NCBI GenBank assembly: GCA_001798135.1
Contig: MGRJ01000004.1
Span: 50,016 to 114,015, forward strand
Direction: 5' to 3'
Length of the DNA stretch: 64,000 bases
Origin: Deltaproteobacteria bacterium RIFCSPHIGHO2_02_FULL_40_28
GTDB taxonomy: Bacteria; UBA10199; 2-12-FULL-40-28
Both the position numbers and the translations under genes were made by a program. Below, piece by piece: positions 34,186-44,190 of the stretch. Below the pieces are notes generated by a model, which was not told the DNA's origin, ran no database searches, and was given only the letters and a program-made list of their open reading frames with translations. Each line of letters opens with the position of its first letter. The stretch's first letter is position 1.

Positions 34186-34218
34186 CCCTCTATTATATCC
34201 TAAAAATGGAATGGTCAA
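34186..34218 (-). promoter_or_regulatory. Leaderless promoter of the secreted phosphodiesterase gene
   Basis: On the minus strand: -35 TTGACC (34218-34213), a short 15-base spacer, -10 TATAAT (34197-34192), and 6 bases (AGAGGG) to the GTG at 34185. The expected start point falls on the start codon. Confidence 0.6.
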
Positions 34219-34330
34219 AAGATAGATATTTAAAAAATATAGTCATTTTATTGACTTAGCTCCTTTAGATATGCCTAAAAATTAGGCAGAGAAGGGTTTA
34301 CTTTGGAATTTGAATAGGTTAGTAAAGCTT

Positions 34331-35308
34331 ATGTTTCAAATCGGATCAGTTAAAATACCTCACCGGCTTTTGATGGCCCCCATGTGTGGTATTACCCATA
34401 TGGCCTACCGCGGTATTCTTAAAAAATTTGGAGCTGGCTTGGTTTACACCCAAATGGTTTCGGCTAAGGCCCTAGAGATGCAGGATCAAAAATCATTTAA
34501 GCTTCTTCAATTTAATGAATTCGAGCGGCCTGTGGGTTTTCAGATTTTTGGAAACGATGCAAACGTATTGGCTAAGGCTGCTAAAATTTGTGAGGATTTA
34601 GGAGCTGATCTCCTTGATTTAAATATGGGATGCCCTGCAAAAAAAATTGTGGCAGGTGGGGGAGGATCGGCTCTTTTAAAAAATTTAAATTTAAGCGCTC
34701 TTATTTTTGAAAAAATCCGTGCAGCTATTCGTATTCCCTTTACCATTAAAGTGCGTGCGGGGTGGGATCAATATTGTGGAGATTTTTTGGCTATCGCAAA
34801 ACTGGCAGAGCAAAATGGAGTTGATGCTATTACTTTGCATGCACGGACAAAAGCTCAAGGGTATAGTGGCAAGGCCGATTGGGATCTAGTTTCTTGCCTT
34901 AAATCAGAAATCAAAATTCCTGTTATTGGGAATGGGGATATCATGCATTTTTCACAAGTTAATAACATGCTCACTCACACAGGTTGTGATGCTGTTATGG
35001 TGGGGCGTGCTGCTGTTAACTCTCCCTGGTTTTTTAAATCTTATCTCGCAGGAAAAGAATACCAACCAACTCTCAATGAAATGAAAACCCTTATTTTAGA
35101 ACAATATGATGCCTTTTTTAGTTATTTTGGACAAAGTGCAGGCATTAAACAAATGCGTAAACACTTGTGTGCGCAAACTGTGGGGTTAAGGGATGGCTCC
35201 AAATTTCGTAATGCCATTGTACGCATGGATACTTGGGAAGAAATTCAAAAAACCATCAAAGATTTTTTTGACGAAAAAAACCATGTTGACATTAGATCAC
35301 TTAATTAG
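34331..35308 (+). CDS. dusB: tRNA-dihydrouridine synthase
   Basis: FMN-dependent enzyme that reduces uridines in tRNA. The conserved motifs are LLMAPMCGITHMAYR (FMN loop), LDLNMGCPAKKI (catalytic Cys about residue 101), KVRAGWD, ITLHARTKAQGYSG, IGNGDI and DAVMVGRAAVNSPW. The ATG at 34331 gives 325 residues, normal for DusB; a TTG at 34310 would add seven. Upstream, GCCTAA-AAA-TTAGGC (34273-34287) is a perfect inverted repeat after a TTGACT. Followed by ntrB-ntrC, the order often seen for dusB (nifR3)-ntrBC in alphaproteobacteria, which supports the two-component assignment. Confidence 0.93.
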   Translation: MFQIGSVKIPHRLLMAPMCGITHMAYRGILKKFGAGLVYTQMVSAKALEMQDQKSFKLLQFNEFERPVGFQIFGNDANVLAKAAKICEDLGADLLDLNMGCPAKKIVAGGGGSALLKNLNLSALIFEKIRAAIRIPFTIKVRAGWDQYCGDFLAIAKLAEQNGVDAITLHARTKAQGYSGKADWDLVSCLKSEIKIPVIGNGDIMHFSQVNNMLTHTGCDAVMVGRAAVNSPWFFKSYLAGKEYQPTLNEMKTLILEQYDAFFSYFGQSAGIKQMRKHLCAQTVGLRDGSKFRNAIVRMDTWEEIQKTIKDFFDEKNHVDIRSLN

Positions 35309-36332
35309 CCAGCTCCGTATTGGCCTTGTGGTAGCTACCATAGAAGGTATAATTATTAAATCGAACCCCGCATTTGATGAAATTTTCTCAAGGCGCAATG
35401 TTAAAAACATTTTTGACTTATTAGAAGCCAACCCCGAAGTATTAAAGTGTATTAAAAATGCCATTACTCATAAAGGAAGTTATTCTCTTTGGGCCCACGA
35501 TTTAGTTGTCCAGAGTGGAAAAAAGCGTGCCATGGATTTGGAAGTTTTTCCTCTCACCAGTGATAATGGGGTTAATATGGAAGGTGTGATCGTGTTATTT
35601 TTTGATCGCAGTAGTGGGATGAGAATTACAGAACAATCTAAACAAAATGATCGCATTCATTATCTTTCTACCCTAACAGCAGGTTTGGCTCATGAGATTA
35701 AAAATCCTTTAAGTGGAATTATTGGGGCAAGCCAACTTTTGGGAGCCTCTCTTGGTGCAAATGAAGAATTAAAAGAATATGCTACAATGATTGAGCATGA
35801 AGCCTCGCGTGTTGATCGTCTTTTGGGGAGTTTGATTCGTATTTCAAAGCCCAGAAAATTGGATAAAAAACCTGTGAACATCAATAAAATTTTACACAAT
35901 ATTGTTTTACTGCAAGAAACAAGAACACGCTTGCATATAGATTTTAACGAAGATTTTGATCCAAGCCTTCCTGAGATTATGGGAGATGAAGAAAATCTAG
36001 CACAAGTTTTCTTAAATTTAATCAAAAATGCTATTGAAGCTATTCCTCATGATGGAAAAATTATTGTGCGCTCTAAAATGCAAACTGATTACACCCTCAA
36101 ACAAGGGGAAAAGAAGAAAAAAATGATTGAAGTGGTTATTGAAGATACAGGATGTGGGATGACAGAAATTGAATTAGCTAATTTGTTTGTTCCATTTTTT
36201 ACAACAAAATCAGAAGGAACGGGATTGGGCCTTGCTGTTTCTTATCAGATCATAGAGGAACACGAGGGGCAATTGAGAGTAACCAGTGAGCTTGGTAAGG
36301 GATCTTGCTTTTCTGTGTTACTTCCGATTTAA
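35283..36332 (+). CDS. glnL: Two-component sensor histidine kinase, NtrB-like
   Basis: 349 residues from the ATG at 35283; the longer frame back to 35193 lies inside dusB. An N-terminal PAS domain (about 1-115) senses a signal, followed by HisKA with the phospho-accepting His (about H137 in LAHEIKNPLSGI). The HATPase domain has NLIKNAIEAI (N box), EDTGCGMT (G1) and TTKSEGTGLGLAVS (F/G2). There is no membrane segment, as in cytoplasmic NtrB. The paired NtrC gene begins 3 bases after the stop. Nitrogen control is inferred from the dusB-ntrB-ntrC order. Confidence 0.9.
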   Translation: MLTLDHLISQLRIGLVVATIEGIIIKSNPAFDEIFSRRNVKNIFDLLEANPEVLKCIKNAITHKGSYSLWAHDLVVQSGKKRAMDLEVFPLTSDNGVNMEGVIVLFFDRSSGMRITEQSKQNDRIHYLSTLTAGLAHEIKNPLSGIIGASQLLGASLGANEELKEYATMIEHEASRVDRLLGSLIRISKPRKLDKKPVNINKILHNIVLLQETRTRLHIDFNEDFDPSLPEIMGDEENLAQVFLNLIKNAIEAIPHDGKIIVRSKMQTDYTLKQGEKKKKMIEVVIEDTGCGMTEIELANLFVPFFTTKSEGTGLGLAVSYQIIEEHEGQLRVTSELGKGSCFSVLLPI

Positions 36333-36335
36333 TTG

Positions 36336-37751
36336 ATGACAACAATTTTAGTTGCAGATGATGAATTAAGTATTCGCACTATTCTTTCCAAGGCTTTGGA
36401 GAAAAAGGGTTATCATATTTTCCAGGCACGCGAAGGCAATGAAGCCATTCGTTTTATCGAAAAAGAAAATATCGATGTGGCTATTTTGGATATTCGCATG
36501 CCAGGATTAACCGGGCTTCAAGTTTTAGAGAAAATCAAATCAATCCCTAATCCCCCAGAAACCATTGTGGTGACAGCACAGGATTCTATGGAAAATGCAG
36601 TCACTGCTATGAAGCAAGGAGCTTTTGATTACCTCACCAAACCATTTGATTTAGAGGAAGTTTGCTTGGTGGTGGATCGGGCTGTTGAAAAAAGAGAGCT
36701 TCGTTCTGAACTCAAAGAGCTTAAAAAAAATGTACGTCGTGATAAGCCAACCATTGTAGGCAAAACCAAGGTAATGACCGAAGTGTTTAAAACAATCGGG
36801 CGTATTGCCGATCAAGATGTAACTGTTTTGCTTGAAGGAGAATCGGGTACAGGAAAAGAGTTGGTAGCTCGTGCCATTCATTTTCAAGGGAAAAGAGCAG
36901 CAGAACCCTTTGTTGCTGTTAATTGTTCTGCTATCCCTTCCGAACTTTTAGAAAGTGAACTTTTTGGTTCGCGCAAAGGAGCTTACACAGGGGCCTTATC
37001 TGATCGTATTGGATATTTTGAAAGAGCCAATTTAGGCACCTTATTTTTAGATGAAATTGGAGATATTCCTTTGCATTTACAAGCTAAACTTTTACGAGTT
37101 TTGCAAGAACAAGAAATTCAAAAAGTAGGGGAGAACAATCCGATAAAAGTTGATGTTCGCGTGATTGCCGCTACTAATAAAAGCCTTGCAGAGTTAGTTA
37201 AAAAAGGAAGTTTTCGTGAAGATCTTTTTTTTCGTTTAAATGTGGTGCCTCTTTTTCTTGCCCCTTTAAGAGAGCGGAGAGAAGATATCCCTCTCTTGGT
37301 CGATTATTTTTTAGGACGTTGTGCTAGAGATTTTGGAGAAAATAAAACCATATCAGAGGCAGCCCTCAATTATTTAAAAAAGGCTCCTTGGGTAGGTAAT
37401 ATTCGTGAATTAGAAAATATTTTAAAGCGGGCTTATGTACTGGGGCATGGTCCTATGATTGAATTGGCAGATGTGTCAAACTCCATGCCAGCCACTCTTT
37501 CAATGAAATCGAGTGGAGATTTGGAATCCTTGATTCAATTAACGGTTCATTCTTATTTGCAAAGTGAGTCCACAACTCATCTTTTGGAAAAAATAAGTCC
37601 TCTTTTTGAGAAGCCACTCTATCGCACTGTGCTTCTCTTTTGCCAAGGCAACCAAATTAAGGCTAGTCGTATCTTGGGAATTAATCGGAATACCTTAAGA
37701 AAAAAAATAAAAGAGTTAGGAATTTCTATTACTCATGAAATCAAAAATTGA
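36336..37751 (+). CDS. glnG: Sigma-54-dependent response regulator, NtrC-like
   Basis: 471 residues. The receiver domain (phospho-acceptor D52 in LDIRMPG) is followed by a sigma-54 AAA+ domain with Walker A GESGTGKE, the sigma-54 loop GAYTGAL (Tyr replaces the usual Phe), Walker B LFLDEIGDI and R-finger region FREDLFFRLNV. A Fis-type helix-turn-helix closes the protein (QIKASRILGINRNTLRKKIKEL). A TTG one codon upstream is possible. It regulates sigma-54 promoters with the preceding kinase. The thiE start overlaps its end by 17 bases. Confidence 0.94.
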   Translation: MTTILVADDELSIRTILSKALEKKGYHIFQAREGNEAIRFIEKENIDVAILDIRMPGLTGLQVLEKIKSIPNPPETIVVTAQDSMENAVTAMKQGAFDYLTKPFDLEEVCLVVDRAVEKRELRSELKELKKNVRRDKPTIVGKTKVMTEVFKTIGRIADQDVTVLLEGESGTGKELVARAIHFQGKRAAEPFVAVNCSAIPSELLESELFGSRKGAYTGALSDRIGYFERANLGTLFLDEIGDIPLHLQAKLLRVLQEQEIQKVGENNPIKVDVRVIAATNKSLAELVKKGSFREDLFFRLNVVPLFLAPLRERREDIPLLVDYFLGRCARDFGENKTISEAALNYLKKAPWVGNIRELENILKRAYVLGHGPMIELADVSNSMPATLSMKSSGDLESLIQLTVHSYLQSESTTHLLEKISPLFEKPLYRTVLLFCQGNQIKASRILGINRNTLRKKIKELGISITHEIKN

Positions 37752-38343
37752 ATTTTTGAAGGGCCTCTATGCCATTGCCCCAAATGCAAGCTTGGCCTCT
37801 CTTTATTTACAAGGCGGGGCCAGACTCATTCAATATCGAAATAAAGAAAAAAATAGGGAAGAGCAAAGGGAAGAGTTGAAAACCCTGATTGCTTTGAGGG
37901 AGAAAACAGATTTTTGCTTGATTGTAAACGACTACCCCGATTTAGCCCGTGAATTTAATGCAGATGGAGTTCATTTAGGTCAGGATGATCTTTCACCTCA
38001 TGAAGCGAGGGATATGTTAGGTTCTGATATGCTCATTGGAATTTCCACCCATTCTTATCAAGAATTTAATCATGCCAAACATTTTCCTGTAGATTATATT
38101 GCTTGCGGAGCTATTTTTCCTACAACAAGTAAGCCAAAAAGTCATCCCGTTGTGGGTGTGAGTTTACTTGAACAAGTAGTTGGTGAAAGCCCTTTTCCTA
38201 TTGTAGCTATTGGTGGCATCACAAAAGAAAACGGGCCTATTGTTAAAAAAACAGGGGTGGCTATGATAGCTCTTTTAAGCGCCTTGGCTAATAAAGAGGA
38301 TGTTGTGAAAGAAGTTGCTTGGTGGGTAGATTTTTATTTATAA
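37735..38343 (+). CDS. thiE: Thiamine-phosphate synthase
   Basis: Joins the thiazole and pyrimidine halves of thiamine. The 202-residue TIM barrel has LIQYRNKEK, LIVNDYPDLAREFNADGVHLGQDDL, GISTHSYQEF, DYIACGAIFPTTSK and IVAIGGI. The usual motif IQLR is IQYR here. No other thi gene or TPP riboswitch is nearby. The start codon overlaps ntrC, so it is likely cotranscribed with dusB-ntrBC. Confidence 0.92.
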   Translation: MKSKIEFLKGLYAIAPNASLASLYLQGGARLIQYRNKEKNREEQREELKTLIALREKTDFCLIVNDYPDLAREFNADGVHLGQDDLSPHEARDMLGSDMLIGISTHSYQEFNHAKHFPVDYIACGAIFPTTSKPKSHPVVGVSLLEQVVGESPFPIVAIGGITKENGPIVKKTGVAMIALLSALANKEDVVKEVAWWVDFYL

Positions 38344-38383
38344 CTCAAAGAATTTAAGAAATAAAGATGGCAATTATCATCTT

Positions 38384-38453
38384 GTCATTCCCGCGAAGGC
38401 GGGAATCTATCTTTAAGATTTTAAGATGGATCCCCGCTTTCGCGGGGATGACA
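38384..38453. repeat. Double-hairpin palindromic repeat upstream of secA
   Basis: Two hairpins, ATTCCCGC/GCGGGAAT (38387-38406) and ATCCCCGC/GCGGGGAT (38430-38449), are separated by an AATCTATCTTTAAGAT-type link. The outer ends TGTCAT/ATGACA are inverted. Same family as 6916, 43873, 57700 and 63897. Confidence 0.9.
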
Positions 38454-38476
38454 TAATAGGGTGTGCAACAATATTT

Positions 38477-41119
38477 ATGTTAGAAATTTTTAAAAAAATA
38501 TTTGGAACAAAAAATGAGCGTGATCTCAAAAAAATCAAACCCTTGGTGGACCAGATTAATGCGCTGGAGTCTGCCATTGCAAAACTTTCTGATTCCGAGC
38601 TGTCTGCAAAAACAATCGAATTTCGAAAACGCTTAGAAAATGGTGAGGCACTTGATGCTCTTTTACCAGAAGCTTTTGCTGTTGTGCGTGAGGCCAGTAA
38701 AAGAGTTTTACAGATGCGTCACTTTGATACTCAATTGATTGGTGGAATTGTTCTACATAGGGGGCGCATTGCTGAAATGAAAACAGGTGAAGGAAAAACC
38801 TTAGTAGCAACCTTACCTGTGTATCTTAATGCCTTAAAGAGCTTGGGAGTTCATGTCATTACAGTTAATGATTATCTTGCAAAACGTGATTCCGAGTGGA
38901 TGGGCAAGCTTTATCAATTTTTAGGAATGTCGGTAGGAGTGATTGTGCATGGGTTGGATGATGATGAAAGAAAAAGTGCTTATGCCTGTGATATTACCTA
39001 TGGCACCAACAACGAATTTGGTTTTGATTTTCTTCGTGATAACATGAAATTTGATTTACCCTCGATGGTACAAAGAAAACTTAATTTTGCCATCGTAGAT
39101 GAAGTTGACAGTATTTTAATTGACGAAGCCAGAACCCCGCTTATTATTTCGGGCGCTGCAGAAGAATCAACCGATAAATATGTTCGCATTAATTCTATCA
39201 TTCCAGGTTTAGAAAAAGAAAAACATTACCAAGTCGATGAAAAATCGCGGAGTGTGGTTTTAACTGAAGAGGGAGTGTTAGAAGTTGAAAAGAGACTTAA
39301 TGTAGGAAATCTTTATGACCCCCACGAAATTGAAACTTTGCATCATGTTAACCAGGCTTTAAGGGCTCATGTACTTTTTAAAATTGATGTTGATTACGTG
39401 GTAAAAGATGGAAAGGTAACTATTGTGGATGAGTTTACAGGCCGCTTAATGCCTGGTCGCAGGTGGAGCGATGGATTGCATCAGGCTATAGAAGCAAAAG
39501 AAAGAGTTAATATTGAAAACGAAAATCAAACCCTTGCAACAATTACTTTCCAAAATTATTTCCGCATGTATCAAAAATTATCGGGCATGACAGGAACTGC
39601 CGATACCGAGGCTCCCGAGTTTGCAAAAATTTATAATCTTGAAGTGTCTGTGATCCCTACAAACAAACCAATGATTAGAGATGATTTAAATGATGTTATC
39701 TATAAAAATCTCGAAGCTAAATTTAAGGCTGTTGTTGAAAATATTAAAGAGTTGCACGATACAGGGCGGCCCATCTTAGTGGGAACTATTGCTATTGAAA
39801 AATCTGAATTACTCTCGAGTATGCTTAAAAGACGAGGTATTCCTCATAATGTTTTAAATGCCAAACATCACGAGCGTGAGGCTGAAATTGTAGCTCAGGC
39901 AGGTCGTCTTGGTGCTGTTACTGTATCTACCAATATGGCAGGTCGTGGTACCGATATTATGCTGGGTGGCAATCCTGATTTTTTAACTAAGGCAGAATTA
40001 GGAAATGAAAAAGATACCGAAAAATACAAGCAAGTTTTAGAAAAATATCGGGCACAATGTCAAATTGAATGGGCAGAAGTAGTTAAACAAGGTGGTCTTT
40101 TTATTTTAGGAACCGAACGTCATGAATCCAGGCGAATCGATAATCAATTACGTGGGCGTTCTGGGAGACAAGGTGATCCAGGTGCTTCTCAATTTTTTGT
40201 TGCCTTAGATGATGACTTAATGCGCATTTTTGGTTCAGATCGTATTGCGGGTATTATGAGTCGCCTTGGGATGAAGGATGATGAAACCATTGAGCACCCC
40301 TGGATTTCAAAGGCTTTAGAAAATGCACAAAAAAAGGTGGAGGCTCATAATTTTGAAATTCGTAAAACTGTTTTAGAATACGATGATGTGATGAATCAGC
40401 AGCGCATGACTATCTATGCTAAACGGAAGGAAATCCTAGAGGGACAAGACTTAGATGACATGGTAACTGATCTGCTTGATACAGTTGCAGAAGGGCTTTC
40501 TGCGCAGTTTGGATCAGCTGTGGAAGAAGATTTTAATCAAACAGGTTTTGATGATGCATTTTTACAACAATTTGGTTTTCGTCCCACATTAAATACAGAA
40601 ACAAAATGGACTTCTGATACTTTAGGGCAAACAATTTACGATACAGCGCAAGCTTATTATCGCAAGAAAATAGAAAATTTAGGGAGGGAGGCTTATAGTG
40701 CTGTGTGTCGCTATTTAATTCTTTCTACCCTTGATCAACTTTGGAAAGACCACTTGCTTGTTATGGATCATTTGCGTGAGGGGATTGGACTTCGTGGTTA
40801 TGGGCAAAAGGATCCACGCTTAGAATACAAGCGTGAAGGTTTTGCTGCTTTTGGAGCCATGATGGATCGTTTTGCCATTGACTCTTTAGAGAAGATTTTT
40901 AAAGTACAAATTCAGGAAGGAAGTGCGGCCTCAATGCCTGTAAGGCGCAAACAGGTTCTTCAAATGGAAAAAAAGGAGATGGTTTCGTTGCAAAGTGAAA
41001 ATGCTGGCCCTGTAAAACAAAAGGCAGAAACTGTTAAACGTGTTTATCCCAAAGTGGGCCGCAACGAAAATTGTCCTTGTGGAAGTGGAAAAAAATATAA
41101 AAAATGTCACGGGGTTTAA
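38477..41119 (+). CDS. secA: Protein translocase ATPase SecA
   Basis: Motor ATPase of the Sec pathway. The 880-residue protein begins [18 protein letters not shown]. It has the helicase motifs [14 protein letters not shown] (Walker A), [16 protein letters not shown] (DEAD-like), a preprotein cross-linking domain, [28 protein letters not shown], and a C-terminal zinc-binding SEC-C motif ([14 protein letters not shown]). An in-frame ATG at 38426 would add residues MDPRFRGDD..., which are only the translation of the repeat; the true start is the ATG at 38477. No Shine-Dalgarno is evident before it. Confidence 0.97.
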   Translation: MLEIFKKIFGTKNERDLKKIKPLVDQINALESAIAKLSDSELSAKTIEFRKRLENGEALDALLPEAFAVVREASKRVLQMRHFDTQLIGGIVLHRGRIAEMKTGEGKTLVATLPVYLNALKSLGVHVITVNDYLAKRDSEWMGKLYQFLGMSVGVIVHGLDDDERKSAYACDITYGTNNEFGFDFLRDNMKFDLPSMVQRKLNFAIVDEVDSILIDEARTPLIISGAAEESTDKYVRINSIIPGLEKEKHYQVDEKSRSVVLTEEGVLEVEKRLNVGNLYDPHEIETLHHVNQALRAHVLFKIDVDYVVKDGKVTIVDEFTGRLMPGRRWSDGLHQAIEAKERVNIENENQTLATITFQNYFRMYQKLSGMTGTADTEAPEFAKIYNLEVSVIPTNKPMIRDDLNDVIYKNLEAKFKAVVENIKELHDTGRPILVGTIAIEKSELLSSMLKRRGIPHNVLNAKHHEREAEIVAQAGRLGAVTVSTNMAGRGTDIMLGGNPDFLTKAELGNEKDTEKYKQVLEKYRAQCQIEWAEVVKQGGLFILGTERHESRRIDNQLRGRSGRQGDPGASQFFVALDDDLMRIFGSDRIAGIMSRLGMKDDETIEHPWISKALENAQKKVEAHNFEIRKTVLEYDDVMNQQRMTIYAKRKEILEGQDLDDMVTDLLDTVAEGLSAQFGSAVEEDFNQTGFDDAFLQQFGFRPTLNTETKWTSDTLGQTIYDTAQAYYRKKIENLGREAYSAVCRYLILSTLDQLWKDHLLVMDHLREGIGLRGYGQKDPRLEYKREGFAAFGAMMDRFAIDSLEKIFKVQIQEGSAASMPVRRKQVLQMEKKEMVSLQSENAGPVKQKAETVKRVYPKVGRNENCPCGSGKKYKKCHGV

Positions 41120-41124
41120 TAAAA

Positions 41125-42327
41125 ATGGGAAAAAACAAAATTATCATTCCAGGTTTTCAATTTTGCGGCATCCATGCGGGGATTAAAGAGAGTACACGAA
41201 AAAAAGATCTCACCTTGATTTATTCTGACGAACCAAAAACAATCATTGATGGTGTTTTTACCACCAATAAAGTGGTGGCGGCTCCTGTTATCCTTTGTCG
41301 TTCCAATCTTTCCCATGGCAAGGGGCGCCTGATTGTTATCAATAGTGGCATTGCTAATGCTTGCACAGGTACGCAAGGAATGCGTGATGCTAAAAAAACT
41401 CAGAGAGTAACCTCTCAGCTTTTTGGGCTTAATCCTAAAGAAGTGTATGTTTGTTCTACTGGTAAAATTGGGGAGCCTCTTCCCATGCCCAGATTATTAA
41501 AGGGTCTTAAAACAGCCAAAGGAGAACTTTCAGAAAAAAGTTTTTTAGAAGCCGCCAAGGGCATTATGACCACCGATCAATATCCCAAATTTGATTTAAT
41601 GAGGGGAAGAATTTTAGGTGAAGACTACACCATTGCAGTGCTTGCTAAAGGTGCGGGAATGTTAAGGCCCAATATGGCTACCATGCTTGCCTTTGTTGTA
41701 ACAGATCTCCGTTTAAATCGAGCTACTTTAAAATCCATTTTTAGAGAAGCTGTTGATCAAACCTTAAACCGTGTAACTGTTGATGGAGATACATCAACCA
41801 ACGATACCGTTTTAATGATGGCTAACGGAAGAGCCGGTAATGCTTTTTTTTCAGCTCAAAGTGTCGAAGGAATTAAAATTAAAAATGAACTTATTCATCT
41901 TTTAGAAAATATGGCGCGTCAAATTGCCCTCGATGGAGAAGGGGCCACCAAGTGTTGCGATGTGATTGTAAGTGGAGCAAAAAATAGGGATGATGCAAAA
42001 AAAGTAGCCTATGCCATTGGAAATTCTCCCTTGGTGAAAACAGCTCTTTTTGGCTGTGATCCAAATTGGGGACGCATCATGGCTGCCATTGGTTATTCTG
42101 GGGCTGCGGTTATGCAAAATAAAATTAACATTGAGATGGGTTCTTATCAACTGGTTATCAAGGGTGAGTCTGCTGGAAAATTTTCACCCGATGAAGTATC
42201 ACGTTATTTGAAAAATAAAAATATTACCATGAAGGTTCATTTAGGTTTAGGCAGGGGAGGTTTTCATGTGTATATGTCTGATCTCACCTACGATTACATT
42301 CATTTAAATGCCGAATATCATACGTAA
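41125..42327 (+). CDS. argJ: Bifunctional glutamate N-acetyltransferase / amino-acid acetyltransferase (ArgJ)
   Basis: ArgJ makes N-acetylglutamate and recycles acetyl groups in arginine synthesis. The 400-residue proenzyme has the self-cleavage site NMATMLAF, with the nucleophile Thr near residue 186, plus CSTGKIGEPLPM and GDTSTNDT (oxyanion and active-site loops). I use the ATG at 41125; an ATG at 41104 overlapping the secA end would add seven residues. No other arg genes are adjacent. Confidence 0.93.
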   Translation: MGKNKIIIPGFQFCGIHAGIKESTRKKDLTLIYSDEPKTIIDGVFTTNKVVAAPVILCRSNLSHGKGRLIVINSGIANACTGTQGMRDAKKTQRVTSQLFGLNPKEVYVCSTGKIGEPLPMPRLLKGLKTAKGELSEKSFLEAAKGIMTTDQYPKFDLMRGRILGEDYTIAVLAKGAGMLRPNMATMLAFVVTDLRLNRATLKSIFREAVDQTLNRVTVDGDTSTNDTVLMMANGRAGNAFFSAQSVEGIKIKNELIHLLENMARQIALDGEGATKCCDVIVSGAKNRDDAKKVAYAIGNSPLVKTALFGCDPNWGRIMAAIGYSGAAVMQNKINIEMGSYQLVIKGESAGKFSPDEVSRYLKNKNITMKVHLGLGRGGFHVYMSDLTYDYIHLNAEYHT

Positions 42328-42350
42328 ATTGGAAAAGTTGATAGCCTCTC

Positions 42351-43757
42351 TTAAAGTATATCTTTAAATTCCTTTAAATATTCAAAAAGCCTTGGAACAA
42401 GGTAATGGGGAACTTTGAGTAAGGGAATTTGTCTTTGCTCTGTGCCAGTTGAAAGCTGGGCGATGTAATTTTTATCAAAATGAGGTGGCTTGTCGGCAAT
42501 TTTAACTAGAATGGTTGCTTTTTTTTCCCTTAAGGCGAAGCTGGCCAGTGATTTGTTTGTTCCATCTTTTGTCTTTACATCAATTCCTGCAAGGACTGGA
42601 GAGCGAATTAAAAACTCAACTTCAGCCATATTTTCTGATTTCCAATAAAATAAATCATCACGTGTTGTAAGCTGTGCAATAATTTCATTTGCTATTACTG
42701 TTTCGGAAAGAATTCCCATATGTTCAGAGGATAAGACATTCATAAGTAAATTTGAACCAGCTAAAAGAAAATTGGCAATGCCGCTGTCAAACAAAATATA
42801 CTTGGATAGATCTGACTTGGCATTCATAAGTCGTATTTTATGGGCTACCCTGGCGCCTATAGTTTTAATTACTAAGCGCTTAGCTTCCAAACGACCAGCG
42901 TGACTCACTTGCAAATGTTTGTATTTTAATGTGTTCAATGACAGCCGGGCCAGGGTTCTTAAAACATCATGATATTCATAAAGTTTGGCTTTTTCTCCCA
43001 AAACAGCTTTCACATTTTCCTCGATTGTAGTTACAAGGTCAGATGCAATATGGGGCAAAGGGAGTGAATTTTTTTTTGGATCGAGATAACAATCAATTAA
43101 ACGGGGCATGCCTCCCAGGCGCATATAAATTTGAAAAACTTCTGTAAGTTGATGATGAAAATAATCGGAATGATCAAATTTTTTCAATGATTGCTCATTA
43201 CAATAATTAACCAAGTCTTCACGATTTGCAGCATGGAGATAATCATAAAATGTGATTGGATAGAGATCAAAAAAACATTTTCGTCCTGTAGCGGCATTTT
43301 TGACTGACACATTTTCAAGATTGGAACCAGTAATGATAAATTTGAATGCAGAATATTCAGCAAGAGTTTGAATCCACTCGAGTACATAAGGGGCCTGGTC
43401 AGCTTCATCAATAAAAATGATGGGAGAAGTATCCGTGTCGATTGGCCCATGGCTTTTAAAGTACAGATGGATATTATTAATGAATGCTGTGGGAGAGCGC
43501 CCCAAAAAATCGCGACCTAAACGATTCTTTTTTCCCAAAACACTGAAGTTTGATCCCAGCTTGCTAGATCCTAAAATAAAACCTCCGGGCCTGAGACAAT
43601 CGATATAAATTTGGGGGGCCTTGATGTCCTCTAGGATGTTTAAAACAAAGGAGGTTTTCCCTACTTGTCTAGCCCCACGGACAATGAGTGATTGATTGTT
43701 GATATTATTGATAATTTTAATAAAATATTGTTTTTTTTGATATCTATTTATCCACAT
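42351..43757 (-). CDS. AAA+ ATPase with DUF4143-type C-terminus (fourth, divergent member)
   Basis: The 468-residue protein has Walker A GARQVGKTSFVLN (about 34), Walker B PIIFIDEADQAPYVLEW, FIITGSNLENVSV, and the C-terminal WKSENMAEVEFLIR ... GIDVKTKDG. The last pair corresponds to the E(V)DF...E(V)K pair of the cluster at 13-18 kb, with substitutions. It is longer and clearly more distant than paralogues A-C. Function not established. Its upstream region lacks the clean leaderless promoter seen for A-C. Confidence 0.85.
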   Translation of the reverse strand: MWINRYQKKQYFIKIINNINNQSLIVRGARQVGKTSFVLNILEDIKAPQIYIDCLRPGGFILGSSKLGSNFSVLGKKNRLGRDFLGRSPTAFINNIHLYFKSHGPIDTDTSPIIFIDEADQAPYVLEWIQTLAEYSAFKFIITGSNLENVSVKNAATGRKCFFDLYPITFYDYLHAANREDLVNYCNEQSLKKFDHSDYFHHQLTEVFQIYMRLGGMPRLIDCYLDPKKNSLPLPHIASDLVTTIEENVKAVLGEKAKLYEYHDVLRTLARLSLNTLKYKHLQVSHAGRLEAKRLVIKTIGARVAHKIRLMNAKSDLSKYILFDSGIANFLLAGSNLLMNVLSSEHMGILSETVIANEIIAQLTTRDDLFYWKSENMAEVEFLIRSPVLAGIDVKTKDGTNKSLASFALREKKATILVKIADKPPHFDKNYIAQLSTGTEQRQIPLLKVPHYLVPRLFEYLKEFKDIL

Positions 43758-43872
43758 AAAATGTCAAAACCTATATTAGAATTAGCACGTAAATAAGCTT
43801 TAATCAACATTAAATTTGCCCGTTTCTTTGACTGGCCAAAATATAAACGTAAAATTGTTTCATAGTGTCATA

Positions 43873-43944
43873 TTGTCACTCCCGACTTGATCGGGGGTCC
43901 ATCTTTAATTCTTAAGATGGATCCCGCCTTCGCGGGAATGACAA
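43873..43944. repeat. Double-hairpin palindromic repeat in the 42351-sctV gap
   Basis: Starts GTCACTCCCGACTTGATCGG and ends CGCGGGAATGACA, with two hairpins and the AAGATGGATC link typical of the family. The first hairpin (CCCGACTTGATCGGG) has diverged from the usual core. The rest of the 43758-44190 gap holds no visible gene; a -35/-10-like pair for the next gene is at 44133-44162. Confidence 0.82.
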
Positions 43945-44132
43945 TAGGCAACAATAAATTACATCCTCGCAACGATGGGTTCCTCAATCGTGGTGATGTA
44001 AATATTATTTTTGTAAGACCCGCGTCAAAATCCCGTCAGTAAAAAAGACTTTTATTTCAGAAGCTTGAGCGAGAAGTGTGGGAAATATGACGCTTAAGCC
44101 CTTGGAATAACATCAGAATTTCAAAAAATGAA

Positions 44133-44162
44133 TTTTCAGTTATCCCTTCTTTTTGCTACAAT
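44133..44162 (+). promoter_or_regulatory. Putative sctV promoter
   Basis: TTTTCA (44133-44138), an 18-base spacer, and TACAAT (44157-44162), about 28 bases before the ATG at 44191. A plausible but weak sigma-70-type match. Confidence 0.4.
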
Positions 44163-44190
44163 AGATAGAGTTTAATCTTTGAATTTCAAT

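Noticed and set aside
38426-38476. N-terminal extension of SecA
   Set aside because: The residues MDPRFRGDD are the translation of a palindromic repeat; SecA homology begins at the ATG at 38477.
43758-43800. Leaderless promoter before the fourth DUF4143-type ATPase
   Set aside because: A TTGACA lies only 4 bases from the ATG and no -10 box fits.
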